From Chara braunii (Eukaryota > Streptophyta > Charophyceae > Charales > Characeae), in assembly GCA_003427395.1 (NCBI GenBank), contig BFEA01000376.1, positions 432,160 through 487,978 on the forward strand: 55,819 nucleotides of DNA, given 5' to 3'. Below the pieces are notes generated by a model, which ran no database searches, was not told the DNA's origin, and saw only the letters and a list, made by a program, of their open reading frames with translations. The position numbers were made by a program, and so were the translations under genes. Positions 42,783 through 55,236 of the stretch are shown one piece after another (positions within the stretch are counted from its first letter, which is position 1; each line of letters starts with the position of its first letter).

Positions 42783-42990
42783 GCGAATAAAAACTCGCCA
42801 GCCCCGTTGACGCAGTCAGCAGGCAAGTACTCACGGCTGCGCGCGGATAAAAACTCGCCCGCCTTACTGACCGAGATGACAGACAAGCAAGCACTCACGG
42901 CGGTGCGCGTGCCGTAGTTCAGTTGTGCACAAGTCAACTCGTGCGGGCGGCCTTCATATCGCGGGCAACTCGTGCGGGGTATCTTCATAT
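42783..42990. repeat. Two short tandem duplications upstream of the DOMON gene
   Basis: A 60-bp unit beginning GCG(A/G)ATAAAAACTCGCC starts at 42783 and 42843, and a 31-bp unit beginning CAACTCGTGCGGG starts at 42935 and 42966. Both lie 150-360 bp upstream of the ATG at 43146, in the likely promoter. Confidence 0.8.
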
Positions 42991-43018
42991 CTTGCACTTG
43001 AAAGGCGAGACGATGCCG

Positions 43019-43027
43019 TATATGTAA
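43019..43027 (+). promoter_or_regulatory. Possible TATA element of the DOMON gene
   Basis: TATATGTAA about 120 bp upstream of the ATG at 43146, the only TATA-like word in the immediate upstream sequence. Position fits a leader of about 90 nt. Confidence 0.3.
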
Positions 43028-43145
43028 TAAAGTAGACAGCCAGATCGAACACTGTCGTAGTGAGACGGTTCGCTGAACAGGGTGAGAGTGGAGGAGATAT
43101 TAGTCGGAAGGACAGTGAAAGCGGAGCGTTGAAGAAGGTGAAGAT

Positions 43146-44327
43146 ATGGCGCTTAGGCGATGGAAGCAGCTCCTTTTATTAATATCCTGTTTGGCAATGG
43201 CGACGTGGCATCTGTCGAACGCACAAGCCACTGAGGAGGCGACGTCTGCGCCCGTGGATACTCGCAGTACCTCTCCAGCGCGTGCGCGTGCAACGTTCCC
43301 TTCGGACACCACTTCTGCTCCATCTGAAGGCCCGGCGGTCTTAGCATCTTCTGCGGCGGACCAGACAAAGAGGACACTTCCAAGTGAGCCATCGGTGCCA
43401 GCATTGCAGTCCCGGACGTCGCCAGCGGCGTCAAGCACGGCGGCGGCGGAGCTTTCCATGCCAGCAGCCTCGCAGGAGGCCCCTCCGCCGGTGTCGGCCT
43501 CTCTGTCGGCGGCTGCCCCTTCTTCGGAGTCTCCGGACTGGTCAATGTCTGTGCCATCGCCGAGTCCCGGCAGTCTCGAGGGTCTGCCTGCTATCTGCCT
43601 CATGTCCGATCTCCCGGAGTTCCGATGCATGATGCCGCTGGGCCCTCCGTACACGTTTTTGTACTTCTCCCCTCCGTCTGACACGTGGTTGCACATGGGG
43701 TTCCACACGATCTCGTCCGGGTGGGTCGCCTTGGGCTGGTCCGCGGACGGGGAGATGCCCGGCTCGGAGGCGGCAGTCGCTGGTCTGAACAAGACCGCCA
43801 CGGTCGCGCCTTACGCACTTACAGGGAGGACCTTGCAGTCAGTACTGCCGGCAAGTGATAACTCGTTCACACTGTTGACCGAGGGGACGGCTTACCGGCG
43901 CGGGAGAGTGGTGGATGGCCCCGAGTCGTCTGAGAGGGCGCTTCTTCTATGCAACAGGAGCCTGAGCGGTGGGAAAGTGCCCCTGGGCTCCTCGTTCTTC
44001 GCCATTTGGGCTTATCAGGCCGAGGGTTTGAACGCGCTCTCTTACCACGGTCATGAAGCCAGAGGCTCTGTCGTAATGAACATGTCGGCTATAAATTTTG
44101 AGAATCCCGGTCCGCTTCCTGAGGGGGCGTCTCTGATTTTCACCGAGTTATCGTCTAGAGATGCCTCCGTTGCTGCCTCTGTCAGTCCTCCATCGAGCTC
44201 ACATTCGAGAGGCTGGAGAGTAACGTCGCCGGGCCCCGTTCGATTGACTGCCGCATTATGCGTTGCCTTGTTGGCGGCGAGCCTGATGGCCATGCCGAGT
44301 TTCACGGGCATTTTCCTTTCAGTGTAG
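43146..44327 (+). CDS. Secreted, probably GPI-anchored DOMON-domain protein (AIR12/DUF568-like), 393 aa
   Basis: The only convincing host gene in the window. Residues 1-27 are a signal peptide (basic MALRRWK, then a hydrophobic LLLLISCLAMA core, cleavage near SNAQA). Residues 28-145 are an Ala/Ser/Pro/Thr-rich linker, as in extracellular glycosylated proteins. Residues about 150-320 match a DOMON fold: SSGWVALGWSADGEMPGSEA is the hallmark strand-turn, and SYHGHEARGSVVMNMS the closing strands. In this family a Met in the first motif and a His near the second bind heme b; Met204 and His301 or His303 are candidates. Potential N-glycosylation sites are N215, N270, N312. After a Ser-rich spacer, residues 366-393 are hydrophobic to the end, as for a GPI-anchor signal. 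Plant AIR12 proteins act in plasma-membrane redox chains at the cell surface; that role is inferred. Single exon. The start is the first ATG after upstream stops and gives the signal peptide. GC-rich codon use differs from the AT-rich flanks. Confidence 0.85.
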   Translation: MALRRWKQLLLLISCLAMATWHLSNAQATEEATSAPVDTRSTSPARARATFPSDTTSAPSEGPAVLASSAADQTKRTLPSEPSVPALQSRTSPAASSTAAAELSMPAASQEAPPPVSASLSAAAPSSESPDWSMSVPSPSPGSLEGLPAICLMSDLPEFRCMMPLGPPYTFLYFSPPSDTWLHMGFHTISSGWVALGWSADGEMPGSEAAVAGLNKTATVAPYALTGRTLQSVLPASDNSFTLLTEGTAYRRGRVVDGPESSERALLLCNRSLSGGKVPLGSSFFAIWAYQAEGLNALSYHGHEARGSVVMNMSAINFENPGPLPEGASLIFTELSSRDASVAASVSPPSSSHSRGWRVTSPGPVRLTAALCVALLAASLMAMPSFTGIFLSV

Positions 44328-44470
44328 GACTCTTGATCTCGTTCGACCCCTTCTCTATCTCATTCTAATCACTGGCAGGTTCGAGATATACCAGTTCAAT
44401 ACCCCGGTTATACTGATTTGCTGTGTCAATCCCGTGAGGTCATATGAATGCGGTTTATTTTGTAATGGTC

Positions 44471-44641
44471 TTGGACTCAGATTAACCAGGTTTTAACTCA
44501 GTTGACCGAGCTACGCTTCGTGTATTTGACTTTGACTCAGATTAACCAGGTTTTAACTCAGTTGACTGAGCTACGCTTCGTGCAAATGACTTTGACTCAG
44601 ATTAACCAGGTTTTAATTCAGTTGACTGGGCTACGCTTCGT
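44471..44641. repeat. 60-bp tandem repeat, 3 copies, downstream of the DOMON gene
   Basis: TTTGACTCAGATTAACCAGG followed by TTTTAACTCAGTTGAC and GCTACGCTTCGTG repeats at exactly 60 bp (44471, 44531, 44591), with only a few differences. It begins 144 bp after the stop codon and may lie in the 3' untranslated region. Confidence 0.95.
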
Positions 44642-45221
44642 GAGGCATGGAAGAAAATGACGAGATGTGGTTCCAGCTTACCCGTGAAGTGGCGTGGTGG
44701 GCATGTCAGCTGAGCTTTTTCTGTGACTTCGTTTATTGAATATTGTCTTTTAAGCTCGATGATTGAGGTTATCGATTATATAAATGCCTTATTTTAGCTT
44801 GATGATGATTGAGGCTTCGTTGCCTTGATCGATTAGAAAGTTAGGAGGAATCCTGAGCGCTTACTGCTCGTTTGTACTTACCGTGATATGAGTGGAAACT
44901 GGTCTCCGACTCTCCGTTCTCGCCGACCCACGATTTGTCGGTTGACGATTGAGTCGAAACAAATTTCTATGGTAGCGGTTCGTCATATGAGTGCTTTCTT
45001 TCTGTCTGATTGTGTCACTTCGTTTATTTACATTATTGTGTTCACTTCGTTTATTTACATAGAATTTTGCATGCTTAATGAGTGTTTGTGGTTTTGTCTA
45101 GGAGAATCGAGCCCAGTATGTGATAATTTCGGCTAAGTGCAGATTTCGAGCCTAATATGTGATAATGGCTAAGTGCAGGTTTTTCATTACATTGTCTCTG
45201 AACCTTCGAGGGACCTGGAAG
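44642..45221. other. Unassigned sequence
   Basis: AT-richer, with a short duplicated TCACTTCGTTTATTTACAT word (45006 and 45041). No coding signal. Confidence 0.5.
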
Positions 45222-45222
45222 T

Positions 45223-45534
45223 CAACCCATGAGTTTGACGGCTTCTCTCCTCCTCGGGGAGTTTAGAGGCGAGAATGGTCAGTTATGTTGCGAAAATGAG
45301 CTTCAATTAAATTAATCCATGGCTTGGAGCGAACCCATGAGTTTGACGGCTTCTCTCCTCGCCGGGATGTTGGAGGTGGAGAATGGCCAGCACCAGGTTT
45401 ATACTTATGGGACGTGAATCCGTGGCCTATCAGAACCCATGAGTTTGACGGCTTCTCTCCTCGCCGGGATGTTGGAGGTGGAGAATGGCCAGCACCAGGT
45501 TTATACTTATGGGACGTGAATCCGTGGCCTAACA
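45223..45534. repeat. About 102-bp tandem repeat, 2 exact-looking copies and 1 degenerate
   Basis: GAACCCATGAGTTTGACGGC starts units at 45331 and 45433, each running to GGGACGTGAATCCGTGGCCT. A diverged unit begins at about 45223 (CAACCCATGAGTTTGACGG). The frames on both strands across this stretch merely read through the repeat. Confidence 0.95.
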
Positions 45535-45695
45535 ATGCTATCGTCGCTGTCGGGCGAATTATAGGCTTCTGATTTAGAGCTGGTATGGCAGCGAACATGG
45601 ACGTGGCGATGGTTTCGTAATATGTGAGGTGGCATTTCTATTGTGAATGCCTGATCTGGTTGATTGCCGGTGGAGTAGGGAAGGACGAAATGGGA

Positions 45696-45842
45696 GATGC
45701 GCGGTTTTTCGAACAGAAAGCACCTGGAGATGAGATAGAGGAGGGGCGAGGACACTGAGGTTGGGTGAGGATGCGCGGTTTTTCGAACAGAGTACCTGGA
45801 GATGAGATAGAGGAGGGGCGAGGACACTGAGGTTGGGTGAGG
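45696..45842. repeat. 74-bp tandem duplication
   Basis: GATGCGCGGTTTTTCGAACA begins at 45696 and 45770, followed each time by GAGATGAGATAGAGGAGGGG and GACACTGAGGTTGGGTGAGG. The second copy lacks two bases (AAGCACC versus GTACC). Confidence 0.95.
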
Positions 45843-46904
45843 AGGGACGAGCACTGCCGCTGCTTTTGATGGATGTTCCCAGCAGCAGGAACTCATGGGA
45901 AGTTAAGGCGTTGAGGGTCGAGGGAAGTCTGAGGATGAGCAGATTTGACGGAGCGAATAATACACTCGATGAGTGAGGCGGAGGCGGTTGACGTCTGCGG
46001 ACAGCAGCCGCCATCCGCTGTGATTCCGTGATTATGACATATTTGTTTGTAGTGAATGGCTCGTGCTTATGGTTGTTGTGAGTATGTCAAAGGCAGTTTT
46101 CTGGTTAAAGGACTATAAGAAAAAGGAAGGGCTGAGGTCGAGAAGACCGGTAAGTGTATCGTTGTGGGGAGGACGTACCAGGACGGGGGATGTGGAGAAT
46201 ATTCTTAGGGCATGCTCACACACGCGTAGCAAAAGTAAGATTTGCCGCTTTTGCTGCGTCCGGTTTGCCATTTGATGTGTTGCAGACTCGCACATGGGCA
46301 GCAAATTTGAAAAGACAATGCCCCGGCACCCTGCCATTTGAGAAATTGCCCACTTGCGCGGTCATACAGTAAGTGTAGTCGAGGAATGCCTGCGATTTTG
46401 CGACTTTGTGATTTCGAGGGCCAGGGCCTTTTATGGCAAAATCGCAAAAAATTGATGGTTGGGGTGCAAGAGGCACGGAAAGTAGCAAACGGGGTATGAA
46501 ATGTAAGCGGGGCATTTTGCTACCACCTTCGGTGGTGATTGGATTTTTTTTTTCAGCTCGAGATTTCGTTGGGGGAAATTTCGGTGGTTGAGTATGCAAT
46601 TTTCCTTTCACGAAATCTCTGAGTATGCAGATTATGCAATTTTTTTAGCAGTGTTAATGGTAGAGTTTTCATATCTGCTATTTTGGAGAAGCCCGTCTCT
46701 GGTTACACCGTGTTTCCTCTTGTCTGTATGCATCGCTCAATCTGTGAGTAGCGGTCTTCGCTCATAATCTGTGAGTAGCGGTCTTGTCTGCACCGGCAGG
46801 CGCAGTCCGTCCGCCGTGCTCCGCCGACTTCCCCCTGGCAGTGCGTTCCCCCTTCGACCACTTGAGTGTAGTCTTCCTTCCGCATAGAACAGATCGATCT
46901 CCCG

Positions 46905-46941
<37 letters not shown>

Positions 46942-48898
46942 GCAACTCATTATAATTGTGCATTTTTGTTAGAGGGAGAGACCGGGGACCTCACAATTCA
47001 ACCCGGTACAACAATCAGGATGTAGATCGAGGCCGGACCAACCTGGCGAACAAGCAAATCAGAGAGCACATATCCGGAGCTAAATGTGTTTACTTGAAAT
47101 GGACGACCACTCTCATAAACTTTAACAGGCCCCTAGTTGTTCTATCGCAAACCACACGACCTTAATAGTGCTCTTCAGAGCAAATATGGACCTACCGAGT
47201 GACCAGGTAGATTTGCATTGAGCCTCCTTTGACAGTCGACCTTCACATTTCCACCAAGTACTTCTCCTATATGCGCTCAACAGAACTCACAATAGACAAG
47301 ATAACGAGTGCGACTTCCCTATTCCATAACGAACTGGACACGACCGGCCTTCCGTCCAGTGAAACCACTGCGAGGCTATTCTTTTTAGTCCAAGACCTCG
47401 AAAACCACAGCTTGGCCCGGTGTCTTGCTGGCGCAGCCTTAGCGAGTACTCTTCTCTTCCATTCACTGTTATCATCTGGCGAACTGTGGATTTGATCCCC
47501 CATTTTAGGGCAGCATCTGAGTCATCTGCTAGCTTTCTTAGTCCCCCCAGAAGTCAGAACGATCCGCGAGGCAGCACGCCCGGACCCGCCACTCAACCGA
47601 GAGCGCACCTTGGGAGTAGGGGGTCCTCACCTGGTCACGACGAGGCAATTGTGACGGTCCGAATCCCGCAGTATTCACATGCCGGATGAAGTTGTCAGCC
47701 ACGTCGATGCTGTTTGTCCGAAGCGCTTGTGAGGATGGACAGTGGAGCAACAGTGGAGCGATTCCCTACCTGTTTGCATACGCAGATGACTCGCATGAGG
47801 ACGAGGTTTATTTATTTATTACTATATTATAATTTTTGTGCCTTCGAATGAGGCGCCAAACCAACGTGGCGTAGAGGCAGGTTCTGCACACTGTCTGTGC
47901 TGGCGCACAGTCAAGTCTGCAGGATATGCCTTCCACCTGTGCTTTTTTCTGTATGTTCCTCCCCCCCCCCCCTTTACATTGTACATTGTATCGCATGAGC
48001 TCACGGCTTGCTCGGCGTTTGTGGCTACTGTAGTGACGTGGCAATTGTGACATGTGTTGTCTGCCGCCGGCGTTGGTGACAGCATGTGTCCCACTATTTA
48101 CCGAATGCAAGAAACGTGGCGGGTAGGGAGGAGGGGTATTTTGCTTGGGGAGCGTTGGAGGAGGGGGGGAGCTGGGATCACCCCATGATTGAAGTAGCAC
48201 CATCGCGCACGCTGCAGCACGATCCCATGTTGAAGGAGCAGCATCACGAGCGCTGAAGCAGCAGGAGTGATTGGATTGCTGCCGCATGATTGCGTTGGAG
48301 CTGATCCCACATATTGGATGTATCGGGACCATGCCCAGGACGGCATGCATTGCGGATTAGAATCGTGGATTAAGGCTTATTATTTTGGGTCGCTTCAGTG
48401 GATTGGATCGCCCGCGCACATTCGGAGGGGGTGGGAGTGGGGGGAGCGGGGATTCAATCGGGTGGGCAGGAGGAGGGAGTATAGGGGGAGGATGGGTTTG
48501 GACAGCGCTGAGGATTGGACTCCACATTGCGCACGTGGGGGCGCTGGATCAGTGCCTCAGGATTGGACTCCCCTCCAATCAGAGCTCATCCAATCCAAAT
48601 CGAGTGGCAATCGTGTGGCAGGGTGAGGATGGGGTTGGCGGGCGTTTGGGGCGGGGTTGTTGCATTGAGCCATCCAGTCCCATTGTGGATTTGCGGCGGG
48701 AGGGATTGATCAGAGTTCAATCGCGTGCCGCACTGCTGATCAGCAGTTGGAAACGGCGCACGTCTGTTCAGGTTTGATCTTTGCAGCACCATCCCTTTCA
48801 TGCAAAAGGTCTGCAATGCACACAGTGAGGAGGTGGTCCTCACTATGCGTGTTTCCTTACATCTACCCTGCCCTCGTCATCCCAAGCTTTGGCCGGCG
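45843..48898. other. No supported gene; small repeats
   Basis: Frames of 60-180 codons on both strands lack motifs. A 27-bp duplication of AATCTGTGAGTAGCGGTCTT lies at about 46738-46785. A T run of about 28 lies at 46911-46938. A C/G-run-rich segment lies near 48.1-48.5 kb. The 48267-48777 frames are Trp/Gly/Arg-rich and overlap in several phases, so I do not call them. Confidence 0.5.
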
Positions 48899-51240
<2,342 letters not shown>

Positions 51241-51248
51241 GCTTGACC

Positions 51249-51290
51249 GGTAAGGGGCGGCAAAATATCCGGTAAGGGGCGGCAAAATAT
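51249..51290. repeat. 21-bp tandem duplication
   Basis: GGTAAGGGGCGGCAAAATATC starts at 51249 and again at 51270, identical. Confidence 0.95.
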
Positions 51291-51703
51291 CCCACAAAAT
51301 GGGAGCACCCGCGGCCGCGTTGGCAGGAGACTCGTCACCCTGCAGAGGGTCATGAGTCCCTTCCTTACCATCGGACACGGGTACCCGTCTGGGGTAGCTC
51401 GAGGCTCTGTTTTTGAAAGGCGGAAGGCGTCCGCTCGTATCCCGTTATGGGACCACTGCGACGAGCTCACTGTCATTTTATGCCAAAAGTAAAAGGACTA
51501 GTGACTGGCAGCTAAGAGAGTCGCCTGTGCTTAGTGTGCTATGACCGTTGATGTTCAGCTTGTTTTCCCTCTTTATTTTATTTGTCTCCTATTCGTTTTC
51601 CCTCCTTGTTTTATTTGTCTCATTTTATTATTATTTCTTGTATTTACAGATTGCAAAAATGCAGAATTAAAAAAAAAAAAAAAAAGGAAGAAAAAGGGGA
51701 GAA

Positions 51704-52283
51704 GTTGTACGAGCTCTTCGTTTAGAACATAGGGACCGTCGTGAGTGGCAGGCTATAAAGGACGAGACGGATGAGTCATTGGCCACTGGCTGGAGGGGCG
51801 CTCAGGGGCCTTCGCCGTACCGATGGTTGGTGGACTGAGCTAGAAGCGGGAAAATTGCTGGGTGTTCGCAAAAGGAGGCTCAGCCTGGTTAAACGCGCGT
51901 GCACTAGGCACCTTGATACTACTGGCCACGAGCTTGTGGCTAAGGTGCGAAGTAATGGGCTATACGGCTATAGGCGGAAGTACCTCCAGTACATCTGGAG
52001 GTGGGAGCGAATGTCAGGTGACGGGCCTATGGTGACTGCTATTCTGGACTACAGTCACTGCAATCGGGAGGTAAGGCTGAAGATAAATGCAGAAAGGGGG
52101 AAAGAGGAGGAGATGAGGGCAGACCAGAGACTGCAGTTAGCCATTACGGAGGCCAGGGACCGTGCTGAAAGAAGGTGCAGGAGGGACGGGGTCACGAACG
52201 AAATGAGAGTGACCGGAGAGAGGGACCTCGACAAACACGGCGGAACGGGAACAGCGGCATTGCGATACGGAAACGGAGAGTGA
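51704..52283 (+). pseudogene. Unrecognised coding-like region, probably frameshifted
   Basis: From 51704 one frame reads RLEHRDRREWQAIKDETDES, then continues to a stop near 51838. A second frame from 51771 to 52283 (170 codons) contains VKRACTRHLDTTGHELVAK, a YRRKYLQYIWRWERM stretch and a charged helical end (EEMRADQRLQLAITEARDRA). Composition is that of a basic, helical protein, and the switch of frame suggests a broken gene or mobile-element fragment. I recognise no family. Confidence 0.4.
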
Positions 52284-52518
52284 GGAGAGTGGCCGGGAGA
52301 TTTGGTTAACCACTCTCGAGAGGCTCCTCGCGCATAATTGGTAGTAAAACCCCTTTGGTGACGCTCTGTTTTGGTGGGAAGTTAAATTCGATTTAAATGA
52401 ATTCTAGCAGTAATGACGAGTCATTGGCTGCCAGTCTGTTCAGATAAGAGGTTCTGCCCCTAACTTGGACTTTCTCAATTTTGTTTTTTTTAATTCTTTT
52501 TTTTTTTTTTTCGTCTAG

Positions 52519-52721
52519 CCCATCACCCTGATCGGAAGCTTGTTGAGCCTTCTAAAAAGCCTTTCTTTGAACAGCTAACGCTTAATCTGATGAGTCTGAG
52601 AACGGAGACAGCCAAATATGCCTGGGCGTTAAATGAAGCTGAAAAAAAAAGATTAATGTCAATTGTGGCTAATGGGTCGAAAACGATCTGTCCTAAAAAG
52701 GGTTGCTTACTTGCTGGTTAA
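52519..52721 (+). CDS. Candidate last exon of an unknown gene (67 codons)
   Basis: A strong pyrimidine tract ends TTTTTTTCGTCTAG at 52518. The frame after it (phase with the first codon split, GCC CAT CAC) stays open to a TAA at 52719-52721: HHPDRKLVEPSKKPFFEQL, RTETAKYAWALNEAEKKRL and CPKKGCLLAG. The composition is protein-like and differs from surrounding noise. It could belong with the coding-like region at 51.7-52.3 kb. No family recognised. Confidence 0.4.
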
Positions 52722-53140
52722 GTTTTTGCTTGACGGCGACTGACTAGTCGCCATTGCTGGACTCTTTGTCCTTACCCCCCCGTCTTATCTACATTCTCGC
52801 CTTAATAGTGATGTGCAAATTGTTGTGCATGGAAGTTGATGGAACCATCCGCGAGTAGCAACTCGTAACATACACAACAGGGGTAGGGGCGTAACTGGGG
52901 TATTTCGGGTCAGGCCATTCGTTTACTGTCAGACTTTGCAAACATCCCACCAAGCAATGATGAGCAAACAGTCGGGTGAAATTGTCCGTTGTGAAAGATC
53001 GACTTCACCTTGCGTGATATTTCGTTATGTGTAAAAATTTTCAAGGCAATCACGGCGTGGTTTGGTCGAAAAGGGAACTTAGGGGAGAGTTTGTTGCTTT
53101 ACCACGTCAACAGAGTATCTCCCCTCTCGGGTAACTCAGG
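52722..53140. other. Unassigned sequence
   Basis: No open frame longer than about 60 codons and no motif seen. Confidence 0.5.
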
Positions 53141-53297
53141 GAAAAGGGGGTTGTATCTCGCAGTGACCGTTTTCTCAACAAGCTATACGTGGTGAAACCT
53201 GTGCAAGTCCTATGCCTGGAAAAGGGGGTTGTATCTCGCAGTGACCGTTTTCTCAACAAGCTATACGTGGTGGAACCTGTGCAAGTCCTATGCCTGG
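53141..53297. repeat. 78-bp tandem duplication
   Basis: GAAAAGGGGGTTGTATCTCG starts at 53141 and 53219; the copies differ at one base (GGTGAAACC versus GGTGGAACC). 78 is a multiple of 3, so frames pass through both copies. Confidence 0.95.
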
Positions 53298-53940
53298 AGA
53301 TCAACGAATGGGGTATTGGCTACGGTCTGAGTGAACGTTTTGACTTATTGAGCCAAACGCTGCATCGAAACTGGCAGCGTGGCGTTGCGCATAAAATGAA
53401 AGGGATATTTATAATATCATGCATTTAGTCGTCGGGTTGAAGCGATCTCAGGGCCCTGCATCCGTTGCATATCTCGCCCCGTGTATAAGCGTGGACTTAC
53501 GCACAGGGGTGCTGCAGCCCCACACACGTGTTTAAGAGATTAAGATTGGGCTCACCCTGGGTCCCTGATTAACCTCCTCATAATGGCATGATAGTTGATG
53601 GCATATCTCAGGGAAAATTCAAATTCTCTACACCTAGCATGAATGAACCGCTCCCAGGCCGGGTGCCTGGTATCCTGATCGTTTGTCTTGATCAGCTCCG
53701 AAAAGGAGCTATAGCAGGACGAAGACGGGAATGAATCACGCCGAGTGAAAACAACTTACCTAAGTTCTCTAACATACCCCACTTAAGCGGCGGCTGAATT
53801 CTCTAACATGCCCCACTGAGGCGGCGGCTGAAAACTGAAAACAACTGAAGTGGAAGATGCCATGTGGTTTCTCGCGATTTGTGTGAAAACAGACTTGCTC
53901 ATCTAGGGCTCACTGTCACAAGACAAAGTGGGGGGGGACC
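53298..53940. other. Unassigned sequence
   Basis: Contains a duplicated TTCTCTAACATRCCCCAC word (53767 and 53800). No coding signal. Confidence 0.45.
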
Positions 53941-54186
53941 ATGAAGGAAGATGATGCCCTTGTAGTAAAATGCAGATCAAACAAGGATAAAAATAAAGGT
54001 TGGGAAGTTGGAGCCATCCAAGACATGGAATTGCATAGGCAAACTCAGAGGGAAGTCGCAGTCAAAATGGAGAGGGAGAGAAGGTTTATTGAGTATGTGG
54101 TCCACTTCTATGACCATAGTGGCAAGGTGCATAGCGTCGGCTCGTTGCTATTGACGGTGGAGGAGGCTAGGGCAAAACTTGGGTAA
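53941..54186 (+). CDS. Small hypothetical protein (81 codons) or exon
   Basis: ATG in good context (GGGACCATGA). The product is charged: DALVVKCRSNKDKNKGWEVG, then a helical REVAVKMERERRFIEYVVHF, then HSVGSLLLTVEEARAKLG. The mix of residues looks like real protein, but there is no family I recognise and no evidence of splicing. It could be part of the same locus as 54797-55236. Confidence 0.35.
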   Translation: MKEDDALVVKCRSNKDKNKGWEVGAIQDMELHRQTQREVAVKMERERRFIEYVVHFYDHSGKVHSVGSLLLTVEEARAKLG

Positions 54187-54399
54187 GCGCAAAGAATACG
54201 CAAATTTTCCTTTCAACTTTTATCGCCAGGCAACCAGCAGTTTCCTCAACACTAACACTCAGTCACTCGAGTTGTCAAAGAGCCTCAACAAAAATTCATC
54301 AGCAATTAATCATCATTTAAGCAGCACTGACACTCATTCGTTCAAAACACTCGAGACGAGATTTACAATTAGAAACACTCGGTGTTGTTATAAGTGAGC

Positions 54400-54640
54400 C
54401 GTACTCGGTGAACAGTACTCAACACTGTTATCAGTGAGCAGTGCTCAGCGCTGTGGTCAGTGTGCAGTACTCAACGCTGCTATCAAGTGAGCAATACTTT
54501 ATGACACTATTAAGTGGGCAGTAATCATTCAGTATTCATTCAGTATTCATTCAATATTCTTTCAGTATTCATTCAGTGTCCATTTAGTATTCATTCAACA
54601 TTCAATCACAGTTTGAACAATACTCAGTAAGTATTCGATC
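54400..54640. repeat. Two short tandem repeat families
   Basis: At 54405-54525 a roughly 30-bp degenerate unit built on GTGAGCAGTACTCAACGCTG is repeated about four times. At about 54530-54605 an 11-bp unit CAGTATTCATT is repeated about seven times with drift (CAATATTCTTT, CAGTGTCCATT, TAGTATTCATT). Confidence 0.85.
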
Positions 54641-54796
54641 AACATTCAGTCATCTGGGTCACTCAAACCTTCTAATCAGGACTAATCAACTTCAATACTC
54701 GGCTAACACATGAGCACAGTTCAGTCATTCCTGGTCGAGGAGTCGGTTTTGGCCAGTCTCAATCAGATCGCTTCCAAAGATGCTTTCTAGCATTGA

Positions 54797-55236
54797 TATG
54801 TCAGTGCAACCGGCTTCAAGCAAGGTGAACTATCTATCTGTGTGGTTCATGCTGAGTTTGCGGGAGGTACCATTCAGGACTTGAGACGGTATCTGAAGAA
54901 AGGCAAAGAGACCCATGAGCACTTCGACTCAGTCTGGTTCTCGGCAATCATATATCTTGAAGAAAAAGAGAGAGAATTTGACGAGAACGGCACCAAGTTG
55001 ATCCGTAGTTTTGGACCAAAGCTCCAGTTCCCTTTACTCTTATTAATGGTTCTTATTGGGGAGACTTGGTGGATCTAGCCAAGAGGTACATTTCGCCTGC
55101 AGTGATTGATTATGAGGCGGTGACCGAACCATCAGAGTTCCAAAATCTTAGACGAGGGATTTTTTCTCAGCCAAACTTTCCTACTCTATGGGAAGAGTTT
55201 TGTTCTATGGTTGACTTCTGTATTATGACCCTCGGA
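54797..55236 (+). pseudogene. Unrecognised protein fragment with a frameshift
   Basis: The frame opens after a TGA at 54794-54796 and reads GELSICVVHAEFAGGTIQDL, then a charged stretch with HFDSVWFSAIIYLEEKEREF, up to about 55055. The neighbouring frame then continues with GDLVDLAKRYISPAVIDYEA, RRGIFSQPNFPTLWEEF and a stop at 55236. Both halves look coding, so a one-base shift near 55050-55060 best explains the change of frame. Family unknown. No ATG start of its own, so it may be an internal exon or a decayed copy. Confidence 0.45.

Noticed and set aside
43100-43801. 233-codon minus-strand frame opposite the DOMON gene
   Set aside because: Antisense shadow of a GC-rich gene; lacks any motif, whereas the plus frame has signal peptide, domain and anchor.
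44471-44641. CRISPR-like array
   Set aside because: Direct 60-bp units without unique spacers, in eukaryotic sequence: a plain tandem repeat.
45574-46014. 146-codon minus-strand frame with repeated SSPNLSVLAPPLSHLQVL
   Set aside because: The repetition comes from the 74-bp tandem duplication; Ser/Pro/Leu composition without domain.
48267-48777. 119- and 130-codon overlapping plus frames
   Set aside because: Gly/Trp/Arg-rich readings of a G-rich stretch in several phases; no motif.
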